NCBI RefSeq assembly: GCF_035994185.1
Contig: NZ_CP108538.1
Coordinates: 8,063,501 to 8,127,500 of the forward strand
Length of the DNA: 64,000 bases
Source: Streptomyces sp. NBC_01217
Lineage (GTDB): Bacteria > Actinomycetota > Actinomycetes > Streptomycetales > Streptomycetaceae
Reading direction: 5' to 3'
Under the pieces are notes generated by a model. The model did no database searches. It worked only from the letters and a program-made list of their open reading frames with translations, and was not told the origin of the DNA. Numbering within the stretch: the first letter of the stretch is position 1; every line of letters begins with the position of its first letter. The position numbers and the translations under genes were made by a program. Below are positions 61,839 through 64,000 of the stretch, one piece after another.

Positions 61839-63097
61839 ACTGCCCGCACGCCGCTGCCCATGAGGCCACTTCGGGTGGCGGGGTCGTCATCATCGACCCC
61901 CTGGTCCAGGATCTCGACGGTGAGACGGCGCGGCTGCGTGACGCCGGTCCGATCGCCAGGATCGAACTGCTCGGCGTTCCGGCCTGGACCGTCACCCGGC
62001 ATGCCGTGGCCCGTCAACTGCTCGTCGACCCGCGCCTGGTGAAGGATCTCGATGCCTGGGGGCTCTGGCAGAGCGGGGAGGTCACACACGCCTGGCCGCT
62101 GATCGGCATGATCGATGCCGGGCGTTCCATGTTCACCGTGGACGGGGCCGAGCACCGGCGGCTGCGCACCAAGACCTCCCAGGCGCTCACCCCGCGCCGA
62201 CTGGAGGAGATACGTCCGCAGATCGAGAAGTTCACCGAGGAACTGCTCGATGCCCTCGCCGAGCAGGGCGAGAAGAACGAGGGCGGCGTCGTCGACCTGA
62301 AGTCCGTGTTCGCCCAGCCGCTGCCGATGCGGGTCGTCGGCATGCTGATGGGCGTGGACGAGGCCGAGCACCCCATGCTGATGAAGCGGTACAAGGCGTT
62401 CTTCTCCATGCTCACGCCCCATGAGGAACGCATGGCCCTGCTGGCGGAGCTGGACGTCTTCTACGCCGCCCTTGTACGCGAGAGGACCGCCCGCCCGGCC
62501 GACGACCTCACCAGCGCGCTGATCCTCGCCGAAGAGGGCGGGGAGCCGCTCACCGAGGAAGAGGTGGTGGGCAATCTCAAGGCGATGGTGGCCGCCGGGC
62601 ACGAGACCACCATCGGACTGATCCTCAATGCCGTACGCGCGCTGCTCAGCCACCCCGACCAGCTGCGCAAGGTGCTCGACGGCGAGATCCCGTGGGACAC
62701 GGTCGTCGAGGAGACGCTGCGCTGGGACACCCCCACCACCCATCTGCTGATGCGGTTCGCCACCGAGGACATCCAGATCGGCGACGACGTGATCGCGAAG
62801 GGCGAGGGCGTGGTGATCTCCTATCGCGCCATCGGCCGTGACTTCGAGCAGCACGGGCCGGACGCGGACGCCTTCGACATCACCCGGCCGACCCCGATCC
62901 GCCACATGACCTTCGGCCACGGCCCCCACATCTGCCCCGGAGCGGCGCTCTCGCGCGTGGAGGCAGCCATCGCCCTGCCCGCACTGTTCGAGCGTTTTCC
63001 CGGGCTGCGGCCGGCCGTCGCGGACGAGGAGATCCGCAAGCTGCCGGTGATGACGCAGAACGACATGGAGGCATTCCCGGTCCTGCTGCACGGCTGA
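61835..63097 (+). CDS. Cytochrome P450, CYP154-like
   Basis: 420 residues with intact motifs: I-helix AAGHETT, K-helix EETLR and heme loop FGHGPHICPGA. Other blocks: HRRLRTKTSQALTPRRL and MVAAGHETTIGLIL. The TTG start has AGGAG eight bases upstream and overlaps the stop of the CYP157-like gene; no better start exists. CYP154 enzymes hydroxylate varied substrates, including macrolides and steroids. Ferredoxin and reductase genes are not adjacent. Confidence 0.9.
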   Translation: MNCPHAAAHEATSGGGVVIIDPLVQDLDGETARLRDAGPIARIELLGVPAWTVTRHAVARQLLVDPRLVKDLDAWGLWQSGEVTHAWPLIGMIDAGRSMFTVDGAEHRRLRTKTSQALTPRRLEEIRPQIEKFTEELLDALAEQGEKNEGGVVDLKSVFAQPLPMRVVGMLMGVDEAEHPMLMKRYKAFFSMLTPHEERMALLAELDVFYAALVRERTARPADDLTSALILAEEGGEPLTEEEVVGNLKAMVAAGHETTIGLILNAVRALLSHPDQLRKVLDGEIPWDTVVEETLRWDTPTTHLLMRFATEDIQIGDDVIAKGEGVVISYRAIGRDFEQHGPDADAFDITRPTPIRHMTFGHGPHICPGAALSRVEAAIALPALFERFPGLRPAVADEEIRKLPVMTQNDMEAFPVLLHG

Positions 63098-63115
63098 CGC
63101 GCGTCGAAGACATGC

Positions 63116-63154
63116 ACAGGAGGGCCGCCCGAGCTGTACGGGCGGCCCTCCTGT
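63116..63154 (+). terminator. Terminator after the P450 pair
   Basis: ACAGGAGGGCCGCCCG (63116-63131) pairs perfectly with CGGGCGGCCCTCCTGT (63139-63154) around a 7-base loop. No U tract. It ends the P450 operon 18 bp after the stop. Confidence 0.88.
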
Positions 63155-63339
63155 CCGTCCGGGCGGACCGGGGACGGAGCGGCAGTACGGATGCAACCGT
63201 CGGGTACCAGGACGCCCTCCGCTGTTCCGTGAATCGCCACCGCGCCCACACCGGGGCACTCTTTCGCGGCCCGGCGGACTCTGTAACACTCCAGGCGCTT
63301 TCGACCCACACCTCCTCACCCCACAGAGGCCTCACCCAT

Positions 63340-64000
63340 GGCTGAACTCGACCGACGCCGCTTCATGCAACTCGCCGGAGGCACAGCCGCCTTCACCATG
63401 CTGTCGAACAGCATCGCCCGTGCTGCCTCCCTCCCGGCCAAGGGCGCCACCGGCACCCTTGAGGACGTCGAGCACATCGTCGTGCTGATGCAGGAGAACC
63501 GCTCGTTCGACCACTACTTCGGCACGCTGAAGGGCGTACGCGGCTTCGGTGACCCACGGCCGGTGACCCTGCCCAGCGGAAAGACGGTGTGGCACCAGCC
63601 GTCGGGCACCAAGGAAGTGCTGCCGTTCCGGCCCACGGCCGACAACCTCGGACTCCAGTTCATCCAGGACCTCAACCACGACTGGGCGGGTGGCCACAGG
63701 GCGTTCAACAAGGGCGCCTACGACCAGTGGGTGCCCGCCAAGTCGGCGACGACGATGGCCTACCTCACCCGCGAGGACATACCGTTCCACTACGCCCTCG
63801 CCGACGCGTTCACCGTCTGCGACGCGTACCACTGCTCCTTCATCGGCTCCACGGACCCGAACCGCTACTACATGTGGACGGGATACACCGGGAACGACGG
63901 CACCGGCGGCGGGCCCGTGCTCGGGAACGACGAGGCGGGGTACGGATGGACGACGTACCCCGAACGGCTGGAGAAGGCCGGAGTGTCCTGGAAGATCTAC
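63340..64000 (+). CDS. TAT-exported phospholipase C (phosphoesterase family), N-terminal part
   Basis: 220 codons are present and the gene runs off the window. The N-terminus carries a twin-arginine signal (LDRRRFMQLAGGTAAFTMLSNSIARA). The phospholipase C/acid phosphatase block follows: DVEHIVVLMQENRSFDHYFGTLKGVRGFGDP, then LNHDWAGGHRAFNKGAYDQW and HYALADAFTVCDAYHCSFIGSTDPNRYYMWTG. This is the metal-binding core of non-haemolytic, phosphocholine-type phospholipases. Exported folded, it hydrolyses phospholipids for phosphate. AGAGG precedes the ATG by nine bases. Confidence 0.92.

Noticed and set aside
63155..63339. PHO box upstream of the phospholipase C gene
   Set aside because: Two tandem 11-bp GTTCACC-type repeats are not present; only a loose half-site resemblance exists.

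Overview
The window looks like a piece of a Streptomyces (or close relative) chromosome. Coding sequence is strongly GC-biased at third positions, GTG and TTG starts are frequent, genes are translationally coupled through GTGA/ATGA overlaps, and many families are typical of the genus (ROK, LacI and FCD-type GntR regulators, Ebo genes, a CYP157/CYP154 pair, class F sortase, mycothiol-type enzyme). All assignments come from reading the sequence; no database search was run.

Left part (1-22 kb): a truncated fdhD, a KAS III gene and a GntR/FCD regulator are followed by a ROK regulator and a sugar ABC transporter (ATPase, permease, TAT-type lipoprotein). Then come a Gfo/Idh/MocA dehydrogenase, a TIM-barrel isomerase and a very large secreted protein joining glucose/sorbosone dehydrogenase, PKD, CBM6, ThuA and DUF1080 domains. 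This suite resembles the parts list of 3-keto-glycoside metabolism. It runs directly into a tightly overlapped Ebo-type operon (inositol-phosphate synthase, UbiA/EboC, TIM barrel, EboA, EboB, EboE, EboF, secreted TIM barrel), whose chemistry in actinomycetes is unknown.

22-31 kb: an oxalate/formate-type module (OFA transporter, broken NDP-forming acyl-CoA synthetase, formyl-CoA transferase) is divergent from a sucCD-like pair and an aldehyde dehydrogenase. Operator-like sequences link it to the GntR gene at the left end. A tRNA-Leu(GAG) with a perfect 52-bp palindrome behind it closes this part.

31-43 kb: an accessory, partly decayed stretch. It has an OhrR-like regulator with a VOC/flavoprotein redox operon and repeated GTGCAC-centred sites, remnants of an epoxide hydrolase and an alpha/beta hydrolase, an F420-type oxidoreductase, an IS3 element among transposase remnants, a frameshifted IS5/IS427-type element with perfect 23-bp ends, and a few small enzymes.

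43-64 kb: a secreted transglycosylase, a sphingomyelinase, and a complete ribose operon (rbsR-rbsA-rbsCB fusion-rbsK-rbsD). Then come a lipoprotein class F sortase with a possible surface partner, a two-component system, a mycothiol-type enzyme, a STAND-like TPR protein with a degenerate P-loop, and a glycosyltransferase-like gene split by six copies of a 7-bp repeat (a probable phase-variable switch). The CYP157/CYP154 pair and the start of a TAT-exported phospholipase C end the window.
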